From a virus: a stretch of 25,934 nt of DNA. Where the stretch lies: positions 1 to 25,934 of the IMG/VR virus record IMGVR_UViG_3300020470_000187; one strand, given 5' to 3'. Of this stretch, positions 8,401 through 17,300 are shown piece by piece (position 1 is the stretch's first letter; every line of letters starts with the position of its first letter). The notes under the pieces are model-generated. The model had not been told where the DNA came from. It saw nothing but the letters and a program-made list of their open reading frames with translations, and searched no databases. The position numbers were made by a program, and so were the translations under genes.

Positions 8401-9545
8401 TTTTCTCTTGGTTTTTCTACATCAATTATATTTGTTCCTGTTAATTCAATATCATATCCTTTAACATATGCCTTACCAGCAGATATTTTAACGCACATCA
8501 AATCATCAGATGGTGTATTTTGCTGATCTGTTATTTCATTTGATTTAAATATACCTTCATTAGATAATCCATCATTTAAAGAATTTTTAACTTGAACATC
8601 AAATTTTTGAACAGAATAATGACCCGATTCATCAAATGTCCTTTCTGCAAAGTAATCTCTAATTAAGGAATATTGTGATTTAGTAACAAGTTTCTTTATT
8701 TCACCATCATCAATTCTTAAAAGTTCAATAAAGTTTGTATCATTGAAATCTGTTAAACTCTTTTTAGCAAGAGTTGTGGTGATTTTTAACCTATCAGCAC
8801 CTGGTGCAGCAAAATTTGAGAATCCTCTTGCATTATCATATAGAGAATCTTCATCTTTGGCGGTGACTAACTGCTCATCAATATTAAGACCAACTCTATA
8901 AGAAGGTGTATTGGAATATGGATCTAATACAATTTTATCTGTAGATACATCTACAAAAGTTCCTCTAATAAAATATGTTCCAGATGATATACCAACAGCA
9001 GATCCAGTTGATGAAGCATTTGTATCTACAAGAGTTAATACGGTTTCACCTTCATTAACAGCAGTATTTCCATATACAAATGTCGATTCGGTTATTAATG
9101 TCTCTCCATCAGTTAAGGTAGATATAGAATTATCTGGTCCTGATTGCAAATATCTAACGTATATTGTTAAATTAGTAACATCATTCTCAAAACTAACAAA
9201 TTCAAAACTATCAATTGTTATTATTATACCCGATTGTTCTCCTCTTAATCTTAAACCTACTAATTGCTCTAAGTATAGAGATACTGGAATCCCTAAATGA
9301 CTATCGTTTACTTTTACTGAATAATATTGTGAATCGTAATTAATATTACCAGGTATAACCATAGACCCATCTTTAAAGATGTGACTACCAAATGTTTCAA
9401 TTTGATTTTGTAAAGAAGATTGAAGAGTTGTTAGTTCTCTTGCCTGTACAGGGAATCCTGGTTTAAATAGGACTCTGTAAAATTTATCTTCCTTATTAAA
9501 ATCATCATAATAAGGACTTATATTTAAATTCGTTTTTTGTGGCAT
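2466..9545 (-). CDS. DUF4815 large virion structural protein (2359 aa), in the gene 9/10 position
   Basis: The N-terminus (about residues 10-67, with YYDDFNKEDKFYRVLFKPG, QARELTTLQSSLQNQIE and HIFKDGS) is the hallmark of DUF4815, a family of large tail/baseplate proteins in T4-like and other big phages. Further visible features in order: modules of the type GEKILGRTTGAVAQI; two proline clusters, SPPPPL (about residue 1481) and RPPPPPQP (about 1540), flanking FRTGTSTFRLTTSPTNR; the family motif DPLAQTF just after the second; an NGGTGF/GGNGY module pair (about residues 1790-1845); an EIIFYNSIG...RGVDGT module; the motif FDLRQINTDHNMP; and a C-terminal part with an acidic loop DTDGDGFGD and the conserved end PRLKDLRVVALA. 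It starts three bases after gp8 and overlaps the next gene by four. Its T4 positional counterparts would be gp9/gp10, but sequence homology to them is not evident. Role as a baseplate-attached fibre or wedge extension is inferred. Confidence 0.88.
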   Translation of the reverse strand: MPQKTNLNISPYYDDFNKEDKFYRVLFKPGFPVQARELTTLQSSLQNQIETFGSHIFKDGSMVIPGNINYDSQYYSVKVNDSHLGIPVSLYLEQLVGLRLRGEQSGIIITIDSFEFVSFENDVTNLTIYVRYLQSGPDNSISTLTDGETLITESTFVYGNTAVNEGETVLTLVDTNASSTGSAVGISSGTYFIRGTFVDVSTDKIVLDPYSNTPSYRVGLNIDEQLVTAKDEDSLYDNARGFSNFAAPGADRLKITTTLAKKSLTDFNDTNFIELLRIDDGEIKKLVTKSQYSLIRDYFAERTFDESGHYSVQKFDVQVKNSLNDGLSNEGIFKSNEITDQQNTPSDDLMCVKISAGKAYVKGYDIELTGTNIIDVEKPREKQVVDASLVPYQMGTILRVNNVFGVPAPNIKDDSKFVELYNQRTSSNTAGTGELVGQARCYSFNVRNAAYVDDSSEWELHLFDIQTFTRLVLNSAVSNAQMPDASYVRGISSGATGYATAAGGGSTIIKLTQVTGSFIAGEGIIINEDPELSRSIQTVRIFGVEDVKSVYQHASTLSGYASDFVADTVLNRKIPTGFNVSDVLNINAAGIATCAGKSFAGIKTDTIVRYTLPGETTERFNRITNVSSDGITLTLAAVQNVTGICNGALPTGASVTPTFSFGVPNINLNENKGLYARIGNDNVSDINLSTANLVVGTNITGESTDGSGVLTFDLAASGIGSAFYEAFDEERYSVHYSDGTIEPLTNDQVVLNTDSQTVTINGLTASESNVVVSTTLKKQALKSKQKNYIRSQKIEILKTAVGINTTASGMERSTAYGLRVEDKEISFNIPDVARVIGVFESVDTNSPILDKFTFPDGLSLNTATILGEKILGRTTGAVAQITAQLSATQVEIAYLTPTKFTIGETVDFEESAIITSLQDITLGSFLNITNRYELDKGQREQFYDYSRLVRKQNFPPATKKLLIVYDAFTVPTNDIGDFYSVASYPEERFSSDIPELEDGLRASDTIDFRPRVTTYSGAESPFAFQNRLFGAAGNVNPPFIVKPNESSIIGYNFYLPRTDKLVIDTLGNASVIKGTSNLSPKAPPIIENAMEIATIELPAYLYDPDDAIVKVVDNVRYTMRDIGLLEGRIDVLEQTTSLSLLELDTKTLQVQDVDGLSRFKTGFFVDDFKNTDLLDRDNPDNKCAIDIANKELNVPLDFWSIQPEIALNLSTNVDTADFSEDLELLDPNIRKTGDILTLDYTETTFLDQPLASRVENVNPFNMIDFTGIIDLNPRNDTWVRNIQVDGGERTITGGFDGSFVETIRTSSVPDTHIRSRNVVFHTQGLRPVARFYPFFDSTSGIDIVPKLIEINMVNGIFQKGEVVDVFDSTGVNVSTFRLAQSDHKRGNILEPLETFNANPYNTSVALGSVYSASSTVLNVDVNSLADEAQGRFFGYIPTGSGITVLGRSSGAQAEVTNVRLVADTFGDLSGSFFFRDPLASPPPPLRFRTGTSTFRLTTSPTNRENNPGGLTVSLSAGETTYRATGFVDTYRNTLIIVRRPPPPPQPVDPLAQTFTTDDTGCFITSIDLFFGNKDPEEKLTVELRTVELGIPTNQVLQDYARVVVHPDDINVSNNAEVATNVKFKSPVYLEPNTEYAVVILAPTTNEYEAWIAQMGERTVNTQSLPDAESVIVTRQYVGGSLFKSQNGTIWTPSQFEDLKFRLYKAQFTATTGTAYFYNPKMEKRSAIIRRLTPNAIKTLPRKLKVGIQTTTHASSVANLAIGKQVSDSTSATAIQGFIERVGGPIQTLAVTNGGTGFNPSQTYNGVPLFPITGNGSGATATVATNSAGQVSSVSITSNVGGNGYAVGDVVGITTNSVTQGSDAQITVSATNGTGTLYLSNVQGEEFTSGQPIVVYEGSTATSYGSTTITSSATYDDKFTGNVIEVDHYNHGMTADTNLVTIEDVLPDTNPIVVTNSIDVQDQIISVASTSEFATYNGISTSQGYLKVNSEIIFYNSIGVDNLGIGTRGVDGTVVRTHDVNSSAFKYELNGFDLRQINTDHNMPTTTALSDAKDIDKYYLEINRGAQTSGDSQVSFVSEQNVGGSNIFASQNYQFNQIIPQFNVFTPADSTTIESQIRTVSGTSAGGGEVPFIDQGYENITLNERNRLDTPRLVCSRINETTRLTEMPLNRSFTIGVIFETTNPNLSPILDTMNGTMIYERSRLNTPISDFVKDDRSNRTSGDPHAGVYISERVDLKNAATSLKVIVGAYRDSSADFRVLYQLFRSDGADTELAYELMPGFDNMNDTDGDGFGDQVIDITKNTGRADSFVPASEEGVFRDYQFTADDLEEFTGFKIKIVFSGTNEAFAPRLKDLRVVALA
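2666..2697 (-). other. acidic calcium-binding-like loop (DTDGDGFGD) in the DUF4815 protein
   Basis: Around residue 2286 the protein reads NDTDGDGFGDQ. The D-x-D-x-D-G-x-x-D spacing matches metal-binding loops of the thrombospondin type 3 / EF-hand-like kind. It lies in the C-terminal domain, between MPGFDNM and VIDITKN. Metal binding is inferred from the pattern alone. Confidence 0.5.
4905..5115 (-). other. paired proline hinges around a small beta domain in the DUF4815 protein
   Basis: Two runs of four to five prolines (SPPPPLRF and RRPPPPPQPV) lie about 55 residues apart and bracket a compact segment with RTGTSTFRLTTSPTN and ETTYRATGFVDT. DPLAQTF follows directly. Such runs usually form stiff linkers, so this segment probably separates the N- and C-terminal halves of the protein. 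Confidence 0.6.
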
Positions 9546-9548
9546 TTT

Positions 9549-11117
9549 TTAAAATTCCAAGATGATTTTAATGTCTTCCTTTTGTCTAGAGTTTCTAGTA
9601 ATCAATGGACGATTATCTAAGTAAATTATTTCACCCGACCCTTTATTTATCTCAGGTGAAGCAAGACCATTTGTAAAATTGACTCCTAATGATATAACTT
9701 TATTACCAGTAGGATTGGTACTGATACCAGTAAAGTTTTGATCCACTGTTGCAGTGAATCCACTTGTAGGTGCAATTATACTTTCAGCAGATGATTCAAA
9801 TGATAAAACCTTTGCTTCAGTTGTAATTCCAACATAGTCAGTTTGATCTCCTGTTGTCTGATTGAAGTATAGGGATCTATCTTGATAATACTTAATTACA
9901 TTGGTATCAGTATCATAAGAAACAATATACCCCTCTGCTGTTCCTCCAGTTACAGTTTGTTGTATTTTTTCACCAATTGTTGGAGTACCAGTTGGTGATA
10001 TAATTTTAACTGCATTAACTGATGAAAAATCATTAGCAGTATATGTAGATGTTGATCCTATTGAGGTTGGATTTTTTATAATACTTATTTGTGCAAATTT
10101 TGTGTCAGTAGGAAAATCTTTTGTAGAATCATCAAACCTTGCATAAATTAAAAGTTTGTCTGTTCCTAATTCTTTATATAAATCAAATCCATGACCTTTT
10201 GAAGGTGGTATGATGGGTATTAACTTTGCATGATTTCCAACTGATACTCCAGAATTACCAAGTGGTCCTAAATCAACCATACCATAAGTGTAACCTTGTC
10301 CACCAGAAGACACGTTAGTTTTAATTATTTTACCATTACTATCGGTGTCAATAACAACTTTCGCACCACTTCCATCTCCAATAATATCAACTTCTCTACC
10401 AACAATATTTTGTGAGTATCCAAATCCCTGTTTATCTATATAAACTTTTTTAATTTGGTTGTTATTTATTGTTGAGTCACCATTTTCACGAACAGATTGT
10501 ATTTGTGTTTCCGATGATGTAGGCCAATCACCTGGTACAGAAATATATTCAGTTGAATCAAATTTAATAATATCACTTGGAGGAACTGTAAATAGATATT
10601 TCCAAATGTATCCATCTCCACTTTCACCTGCTCTTGATGGTTCTAAATCTGTAAATAGTGGTTCATCTTGAGATGCATTACCTGTAGTGCTTATTCCTGA
10701 TGATCCATTATCAATACAAACATAAACATCAAAGTTTTTATTCATTACATAATAATTTGATGCATATAATCTTGTTGAGTTTGTTACTGGTGAGGGACTA
10801 TTGACACTATAATCATGACGATACATTTCATATCTCGTTCCCTGTGTCCAATTTCTTCTTGTTATTAGTCTTCTTACATTCGCAGTAGTTACCTTCTTAC
10901 CAAATATCTGAGTATCACCTGCGTGATTCATATAGTTGATATTATCAGTTGGGTTTGGTGTATTTGTGTTCCATGCGGTGGTTCTACCAAAACCTACTGC
11001 AAGTGCTGGATTAGCAAGACCAACCACAACATAATATGAATTAGCAGAGTTATCTACAGTCTCTACGAAATTATTTGCATTTAGAATTCTAAATTGATCT
11101 GTTACAATTGCAGCCAT
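9549..11117 (-). CDS. 8: baseplate wedge protein gp8 (522 aa, enlarged)
   Basis: A homologue of T4 gp8, which bridges gp6, gp7 and gp10 in the baseplate wedge. Recognisable blocks: FGRTTAW (43-49), RRNWTQGTRY (87-96), GDGYIWKYLFTVPPSD (168-183), TEYISVP (189-195), FAQISIIKNP (341-350) and the end SGEIIYLDNRPLIT (494-507), each with a close counterpart in T4 gp8. At 522 residues it is well above the 334 of T4 gp8; the extra length lies in about residues 221-300, which carry an NGGxGY-type module pair, and 360-490, which include GEKIQQTVTGGTAEGYIVS. It follows the giant gene after a 26-base gap containing a late promoter. I see no convincing Shine-Dalgarno; the start is chosen because gp8 homology begins close to it (IVTDQFR matches the T4 AIVTSKFR region). 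Confidence 0.9.
   Translation of the reverse strand: MAAIVTDQFRILNANNFVETVDNSANSYYVVVGLANPALAVGFGRTTAWNTNTPNPTDNINYMNHAGDTQIFGKKVTTANVRRLITRRNWTQGTRYEMYRHDYSVNSPSPVTNSTRLYASNYYVMNKNFDVYVCIDNGSSGISTTGNASQDEPLFTDLEPSRAGESGDGYIWKYLFTVPPSDIIKFDSTEYISVPGDWPTSSETQIQSVRENGDSTINNNQIKKVYIDKQGFGYSQNIVGREVDIIGDGSGAKVVIDTDSNGKIIKTNVSSGGQGYTYGMVDLGPLGNSGVSVGNHAKLIPIIPPSKGHGFDLYKELGTDKLLIYARFDDSTKDFPTDTKFAQISIIKNPTSIGSTSTYTANDFSSVNAVKIISPTGTPTIGEKIQQTVTGGTAEGYIVSYDTDTNVIKYYQDRSLYFNQTTGDQTDYVGITTEAKVLSFESSAESIIAPTSGFTATVDQNFTGISTNPTGNKVISLGVNFTNGLASPEINKGSGEIIYLDNRPLITRNSRQKEDIKIILEF
9648..10040 (-). other. second insertion in gp8 relative to T4 gp8
   Basis: Between FAQISIIKNP and SGEIIYLDNRP, where T4 gp8 has only a few tens of residues, this protein has about 130 (360-490). 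They include GEKIQQTVTGGTAEGYIVSYD, written here as two parts GEKIQQTVTGG and TAEGYIVSYD, a module of the G-E-x-[IV]-x-[GQ]-x-T-[GS]-G-x-A type also seen in the DUF4815 protein. The boundaries are approximate because they rest on recalled T4 sequence. Confidence 0.5.
10218..10457 (-). repeat. NGGxGY-type module pair inserted in gp8
   Basis: Residues about 221-300 contain VYIDKQGFGYSQN, then GDGSGAKVVID, then VSSGGQGYTYGM. This is the same strand-turn pattern found many times in the giant protein and twice in the DUF4815 protein. T4 gp8 has no such segment at this place as far as I recall. Confidence 0.6.
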
Positions 11118-11143
11118 ATCATTAGCTTTTTTCTATATTTATA
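11118..11143 (-). other. 26-base spacer before gp8
   Basis: The gap between the giant gene and gp8 holds a perfect late promoter octamer immediately after the giant gene's stop codon. I see neither a hairpin terminator nor a strong Shine-Dalgarno; the only purine run is AAAAAAG. Confidence 0.6.
11136..11143 (-). promoter_or_regulatory. T4-type late promoter TATAAATA
   Basis: An exact TATAAATA on the minus strand lies directly after the stop codon of the giant gene and 18 bases before the gp8 ATG. With T4 geometry the transcript would have a leader of only about 13 bases. Position in a true intergenic gap makes chance occurrence less likely. Confidence 0.75.
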
Positions 11144-11310
11144 CTACCCAAGATCCTTTCTTAATGAACCAGTGTCTCTAAGACCAAAATCTCTTCTCTG
11201 AATAGATGGGTAAGTTGTTAATCCAGAGTCTATTGTCAACCCAGTAACCCCGATTGATATTGGATTTTCTCCTCTAGTGAATCCTGATAGTCTTCCCCAT
11301 GAGAATCCAC
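11144..11310 (-). other. conserved C-terminal tail of the giant protein
   Basis: The last ~55 residues contain GGFSWGRLSGFTRGE, then GLTTYPSIQRRDFGLRDTG. This ending is one I recognise from large structural proteins of cyanomyoviruses. The basic, non-repetitive end differs from the preceding repeat modules and could be a docking or trimerisation segment; that role is inference. Confidence 0.5.
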
Positions 11311-14300
11311 CAATCGCAGTTCCAAGTCCAACAGAAGTATCAATACCTGTGGTATTAACACCAGTCATAATATTGCAAGTAATAATACCAACACCTTCAT
11401 TAAATGCATTAATAAAGTAGATGTTGTCAACACATGTAGTCCCTGTAGCAACAACTGTGGAGTTGTCACTAACAACAGAAGTTACACCATGACCAACTTG
11501 TGTCTCAAATATGTATATAGGATAACCTTCTTTCAAATCACTAAGTGAAGAATTTGGGTTATTTGTAAGGTCTGCATTTAAAGTAAATTTAAGTGCAAGA
11601 GGATGACCTATACCATCAGTAACCGCAACACCTACGATATCACCATCAAAACCCTCTACTGTTGTTATTGTATCAATATCCTCCTTAACAGCATTTGGTA
11701 AAGCTGATAAAACTTGAGGAACTGCTGATCTTGTATATCCAAAACCAGGATTTGTTATTGTAGTAGATGTTATAACACCATTAGTTATTGTTCCTGTAGC
11801 AATTGCTGTTGTACCTACACCAACACCAATCGCATGAGGTGCTGATATAGAAATCGAGGTTGTAGAACCCACATAACCACTACCACCATTTGTGATAGAC
11901 AATGATGAAATTGTACCAGCAGCAGAAACAACTGCGGTAAATCCAGCAGCAACTGGGTTTGTTGAACCAACTATCAATCCACCAACACTACCTACAACTA
12001 AACTTGAGAAATCCTCTTCATAGTTAAAGAACCTTGCATTATCAACAAATAATTGTGTTCCTGTGGTAGTTACATCATCAATTATCTTTGCGGTTGGATA
12101 AACTTGTGATTCAATTGAATCTCTAACTTTTGATACTATTTCACCATTTACTTTCTTATCTACTTTTTGTTTTGTCCAACTAAGTGGTTTGAAGTTTCTT
12201 TCATCTACACCAAGTTCTGTGTATAAGTTAGTTTCTACTTCATCAGATGCAGAAATTGCATAAATTGTTCTCTGCTCCTGTGTTGTAGTAATTCCTGAAT
12301 TTTCTTTAAATACCTGAACTACATCACCTGTTTTAATTGTTGGTGATACGGAGGATCCAGCAGCAACTTGTACAGAGTCAACACCTGTAGTTCCTTTATA
12401 GAAGTAAATATCAATTATATCTTCAGGATCAGGTGCTTGTGCAAATTCAAATGATGTACCTCCATCAAATGTATATGCCTCACCAGGATCTTGAACAACT
12501 CCGTTGATGAATATTAGTAATAACGCATCTAGATTTATAAGTGATGAATCTGGACTATCTTGATCTACTTCAAAACTTAATAAGTTTGCGTTAAAAACTA
12601 TTGGGAATCTCTTTCTAACACCATCTTGCAAATCTTTTATTGAATCAATGAAATCAAACTCTCCAAAGTTCCATGATGAATATTGATCTCTGAACACATC
12701 AAGAACTGTTAATTCAAATTCAGATACTAAAGAAGACAATCCTTTTGCTGTAACTAATCCAACTGGTTTGAATACATCACCAACTTTAAAGTTATATCCA
12801 TTATTTTCAAGAACAAAATTATTTACTGTAAATTGAGTTGATCCTATGCCAACTGAGGTATTTGCTGCACCAACTTCTATAGTTAATGTAGCACCTGTTC
12901 CTGTATCAGTTGTTGAACCTATACCTCTTCTTGATACACCAGTGATTGGTAGATTTGAGTAAGAAGGTGTTGGTATTGTAATGACTGGATCTGTATATCC
13001 TGTTCCGTTACTATCAATAGTAAATGATAATGATCCACCTGCTCCGACTACAACAGATACAGATGCACCAGATCCAGAACCAGATCTATCAGTTACAGCT
13101 ACTGAAACTGGATGTCTATAACCAGAACCAAAAGTATTATCTGCCTGATATTCAAAAACTGTACCTGAACCAACATAAGCATGAGATACTGTACTTGTAC
13201 CTACATTAGTTGTAAATGTTGTTGTGGATAATATTCCAGTAACACTATATGATCTGTTTGTTTCAATTCCTAGAACAGGATTGAATACTAAACCATCTAA
13301 TCTAACAAACTCATTAATATTTCTAAAATTATGATTTGTAGATGTTGTAATTTCTAATTGACCAGTGGAATTATTAAATGACGCAGTTGAAATTCCAAAT
13401 GTTTGTCCAGTGGTTGGTACTCCAACAATACCTATGATTGATGTTCCAGCACCTGTGATTGCAGATACTTTTGCACCCTCTAGTGGAGCAACACCTAATC
13501 CACCAGTTGATCCTAACGAAACAATTACACCACCTCTTGGTAATTGGTTTTGATTAACATCAACATCACTAATAATCTTTGTTCCATTAGCTGATGTAAT
13601 TCCAGTAAACACTACATTACTTGCACCACCTGATTCTGCAAATTCATAATTATTACCTAAGTTATTAAAGGTAGATGGTGTTTGGAATATTCCATTAAGA
13701 AGAAGTATACTACTACCTGTTTGTATTCCTGCTGTACTTGCACCACCAACTTTTACTGGGAAAGTGGCACCAATACCTGTGAAACTATCTGAAATATCAT
13801 CAAAAATTGTATTTGTACTATAGTCTTGTCTTAAATAGACTCTACCATTAAATTTAGATCTTACAGGATCAACATTCGATGCTGTTTTCTGAGTTGTGTT
13901 AGTTCCTCTTGGTGGTTCAGTAAAATGAATTGTGCTATCTACAATATTATATCCACCAGAGAATAATCTACTTGTTGCTCCTGCAGTATGACTTGTAGCA
14001 GCAGAACCAATAGAACCTCTCTCAACAACTAGAAGATTTACTGAACCAGATTCTGATATTGGTCCAACTGATGTGGTTCCTAAACCAACATTCGTAATCT
14101 TCATAAATTCATTATCAACTTTAATAATATCACCTGATGTGATTGAAGATATTCCTGTAACACTGAATGTTGTAGCACTATCAGTAACTGCAAATTCCAA
14201 ATCAGTTGTTATTGGTGTAAACGCAACTGGAGATTGTATAACACCATCAATTGATAACAATGCCTTTTCATTCTTTTTAAACATCTCAAATTCATGAGCA

Positions 14301-17300
14301 TTTCCAGTGCCAGTGCCTGTAAATGTAACCGCAACACCTGCTAAAGCATCTGGATGTGATTTAGCAATTTTAAATGTATCTTTATTAATTCTTATGGCAT
14401 AAACTTCTGAACCTAACGTACCACCAGCAGTTGCTATACCAGATAAAGTTATGCCTGTAAATGTTGATCCTGGTGAATATACTAACCTCTCTCCTGTTTC
14501 AAAGAAGTGATCAATTATGGTAAAGACACCAGTTGATGCATTTAGAGTTGCAGAATCAGATGGGTTAAATTGTTTTTGGAATATTGGTTTTGAATTACTT
14601 TGTAAAGCAAAACTTGTTTTATTTGATCTAGAACCATTAATTGCATCGTATTGTGCAAATGATAATGATTCAGTCACAGTTCCATATTGTAAATCTGGTG
14701 GTATGTTTAGTAAATCTGTTTCAGAATAGAATGCTTCTGTGAAAGTTTGAACTTGTACACTATTAGTTCCACCACTATATAAAGGATCTGGATGGAAGTT
14801 AAGATTTAAATCATTACCTACAATTGTTGATGAGAATGTACCAATACCAGATGTACTTCCTATTGATAAGAATGGATATTGAGTTGTATGAGTGTCAGTA
14901 GAATCATGTGCAACTAAAACTCTATGAAGAGCACTTGTAGAACCACTTGAAACTCTAACAAAACCTTGAAGTGACGATATTACGTTTTCCGTAAATGTAG
15001 CAATAGTAGATGCTGTTGAAACATTTGAAAAATTAGATTCAAATCTACTTGTTCTCTCTGTTCCATCTAATTGTCCAGATAATTTAAATCTATATGTTCC
15101 TATACCTGCAGCGGTTGTACCAATACCTATGACCCTTGATCTTACTAGAACTTCATTTGCCTGATCATTTTCAAAATTTAATGATAATACATTTGATTCG
15201 ATACTTGAAATAAATGTTCCGATAAAGTTAGATGTAGGACCATCTTCAGTATCAGCATAAAACTCAGATATGAATGAATTTGTTCCATCATGAGTTACAT
15301 ACAAATCTACAAAATTAGTTTGTTCTGTTGTAACATTGTTAACCTCAATTGATGCAAAGAAACCATCTGTATTATTAATATCACTTGAAATTATAAGTGA
15401 TGTAGTTGCTGTAGAAACTGTTGTGTTAATACCAGATAAATTAACAAAACCAATTGATTGAGTTCCTATTCCTGTTAGATTAGTATTGTAGGAAGTTTCA
15501 AGTATTTTTAAATCATAATCATTATTTTCTGGATCATCTGGTGTAAAGTTAATACTAATATTACCAGAAGTATCAATCGCACCTACAATTTCTCCTAGTT
15601 CTGATGGAGTAGTATGTATTTTTGCTCTTTCTGCAGTAAACACATCGTTATCATCTTTATATAAAATAATATCAGATAATTGTGTATTACTATTATTTGG
15701 ATTTCTTACTTGTATTAAAAATGTTGCATATCTTGTATTGATTGATAAATCTAAGAATTGACTTAAACTTGATGCTGTATTTGAAAATAATCTACTTATA
15801 TCATCAATTTCAAGAACTCTGTTTGTTCTACATTCAATATAAGGTGATAATTTTGTATTTCTTAGTTTGAGGAATTTAGATTTACCTTCAACTGTATCAA
15901 TATCTAAAGCAAAATCAAAGTTATTGATAGTATCAACTCTCTTCTGATCAATAAAATCAAGAGCAAGAACATCTGTAAAACTTGAAGTTGTCACACCTGC
16001 ACTTGTTGTTGATGTTATTCCTACATCTGCAAAGTTCTTAAGACCAGTGGTATGAAGTAATCTATTTACGGGATTTATTAAATCTTCATAGGTTATTGGA
16101 CTTTTAACACTATATGATAAATTTTGGTAGTAATCATTATCAGGAGTTACTTGATAATCCTGATTTAATTTACCAATATTATCATTCCATCCTTGATCCT
16201 GTCTTAGTGAATAACTTATTTCAAATATACCACTATTTTTTGAAATATTATTAATTGTTGCTATGTTTCCAGAAACAAATCCTTTAATTAATTGTCCCGA
16301 AACTAAATTAAATGCACCAGGAACTATCTCTTCAATCTTGATTAATTCATTTGTAGACTCAGATACTTTAAGTTCAACTGGTACATATGAAGAACCAACA
16401 AATGCTAATAATTTTTCACCTACACTAAATTTAGATATTTCTTGTGTAACTTTAAATACTGGATAATCATTTTTACTTATTATAACACCAAATGAATTTT
16501 GTGTAGTTTTTGCTATACCTGCGTTACTTGTAAATGGTGATAAATCAAATTCAATTGTTGCTGGATTAGTGTTATTGACTGCTGTAATCTTAAAGAATTT
16601 AAATCCATTATCTGCAGAGTTAAATCCAGTTCCAGTGGTTTCAAATTTTTGAAGTCCTTCAACAAATATTTCCTCATTTACAGAGAAAGGTGCAGTTGTA
16701 AATCCTAAAACAGGAGTAACAAGTGTGCATGTTGCGATACCTGATGATGAATTATATTGTAACTGACTTACTGTTGATCCATTACTATTATTAATAGCGA
16801 ATATTTCATGAGTAATAGATTGTAAACCTTTAGGTGCTACAACAATATCAACTGTGGTTAATGAACTTCCATTTAATCTTCCTGCAATAATCGCACCAGA
16901 TTGATCCTGAACACCTGTCACAGGATTCACAATAACCAAATCAGGAACAGTTGTATAGTTTTTACCACCATCTTCAACATCAATGGATGAAATTGTATTT
17001 GAATTTATTATTGATATTACAGGTGATACAAATGCTTCTGGTTTTAGAGTGGGATCAGATGAATATTCAAAACCTGGATTTAATATTCTAACATCATCTA
17101 TTCTATTAATTGTCGTAGAATCTGGAAGTAAAGTTGCATTAGTTCCTTGAGTTGACGCAATACTAACAAAAGATGGTAAACTATCATACCCAACTCCACC
17201 AAAATCAATACCAACTTGATCTATAGGACCTTTAGCTCTGGAAGATTTAGTAGTATATTTTAGAACACTTGTTTCTGTTGATGCATAAGATAATTTTTCA

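Noticed and set aside
9644-9651. GATAAATA as a late promoter for the DUF4815 gene
   Set aside because: One mismatch to the consensus, inside gp8 coding sequence about 100 bases from the next start; such near matches are expected often in A+T-rich DNA.
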